From: Litorilituus sediminis
GTDB taxonomy: Bacteria; Pseudomonadota; Gammaproteobacteria; Enterobacterales; Alteromonadaceae
Length of the DNA: 64,000 nt
Direction: 5' to 3'
Assembly (NCBI RefSeq): GCF_004295665.1
Contig: NZ_CP034759.1
Span: 3,472,001 to 3,536,000, forward strand
The notes under the pieces were generated by a model. The model searched no databases and was not told where the DNA came from. It saw only the letters and a program-made list of their open reading frames with translations. This document shows positions 63,946 to 64,000 of the stretch, piece by piece (positions within the stretch are counted from its first letter, which is position 1; the number at the start of each line of letters is the position of its first letter). The position numbers and the translations under genes were made by a program.

Positions 63946-64000
63946 ATGGAATATGAATTTATACATGATGCAGTAACGGGGCAGGCAAGGGCGCAATTTT
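63946..64000 (+). CDS. YacL (UPF0231)-like protein, first 18 codons (cut by window edge)
   Basis: An ATG at 63946, preceded by GGAAAG, opens a frame reading MEYEFIHDAVTGQARAQF up to the window end. This matches the start of the UPF0231/YacL family (M-[DE]-YEF..D..G......). Only 55 bases are inside the window, so the call is tentative. Confidence 0.6.
   Translation, partial: MEYEFIHDAVTGQARAQF

Overview
The window reads as chromosomal DNA from a marine gammaproteobacterium of the Alteromonadales, most like the Colwellia/Thalassotalea group. This is inferred from AT-rich coding, the gene families present (aryl polyene cluster with an embedded ammonia-lyase, DUF3019/MipA/two-component cassette, S46 peptidase, Lap/Bpf-type adhesin operon), and a small transposon-like element whose ends read ATACCAAtTGAA. 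No rRNA, tRNA, CRISPR array, prophage or full insertion sequence was seen.

Layout. 1-2600: the start of a secreted TPR protein (minus strand, cut by the edge), then a flavin amine oxidase with a gamma-glutamylcyclotransferase-fold partner. 2787-18874: a nearly complete aryl polyene (APE) pigment cluster: ketosynthases, two ACPs, starter ligase, dehydratases, ketoreductase, thioesterase, glycosyl- and acyltransferase, LolA/MMPL/lipoprotein export set, and a MIO-type aromatic amino acid ammonia-lyase that probably makes the aryl starter. Between apeQ and apeR lies a 1.08-kb gap holding a DUF2007 zinc-ribbon gene cut in two by a 264-bp MITE. A MipA/OmpV outer membrane protein is coupled to the end of apeR.

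19840-24609: ferrous iron uptake feoAB behind a Fur-like site, 6-phosphofructokinase, and a convergent sugar-kinase-like APH protein. 24830-30461 (minus): a five-gene outer-membrane and sensory cassette (TonB receptor, MipA family, DUF3019, response regulator, histidine kinase). 30730-39846: glutaryl-CoA dehydrogenase, a RibD/DHFR-like protein, an exported methyltransferase-fold protein, a thiamine-diphosphate 2-oxo-acid decarboxylase, three small genes of unknown role, an S46 dipeptidyl-peptidase, and argR. 39957-40517: a SYLF-domain protein.

40850-60887: a complete surface-adhesin system with the same gene order as Shewanella bpfA-aggA-bpfG-bpfD and equivalent to Pseudomonas lapA/B/C/E/G/D. 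The 3889-residue adhesin has an N-terminal retention module, six VCBS repeats, four 93-residue repeats, seventeen 104-residue cadherin-like repeats, a jelly-roll-like insert, a von Willebrand A domain, RTX nonapeptides and a type I secretion tail. It is followed by its ABC exporter, membrane fusion protein, TolC, OmpA lipoprotein, LapG protease and, convergently, the LapD c-di-GMP receptor. A strong intrinsic terminator separates the adhesin gene from its exporter genes.

61120-64000: a hemerythrin/DUF2249/NnrS-like membrane protein operon (probable NO or oxygen response), an FAH-family hydrolase, and the first codons of a YacL (UPF0231)-like gene.
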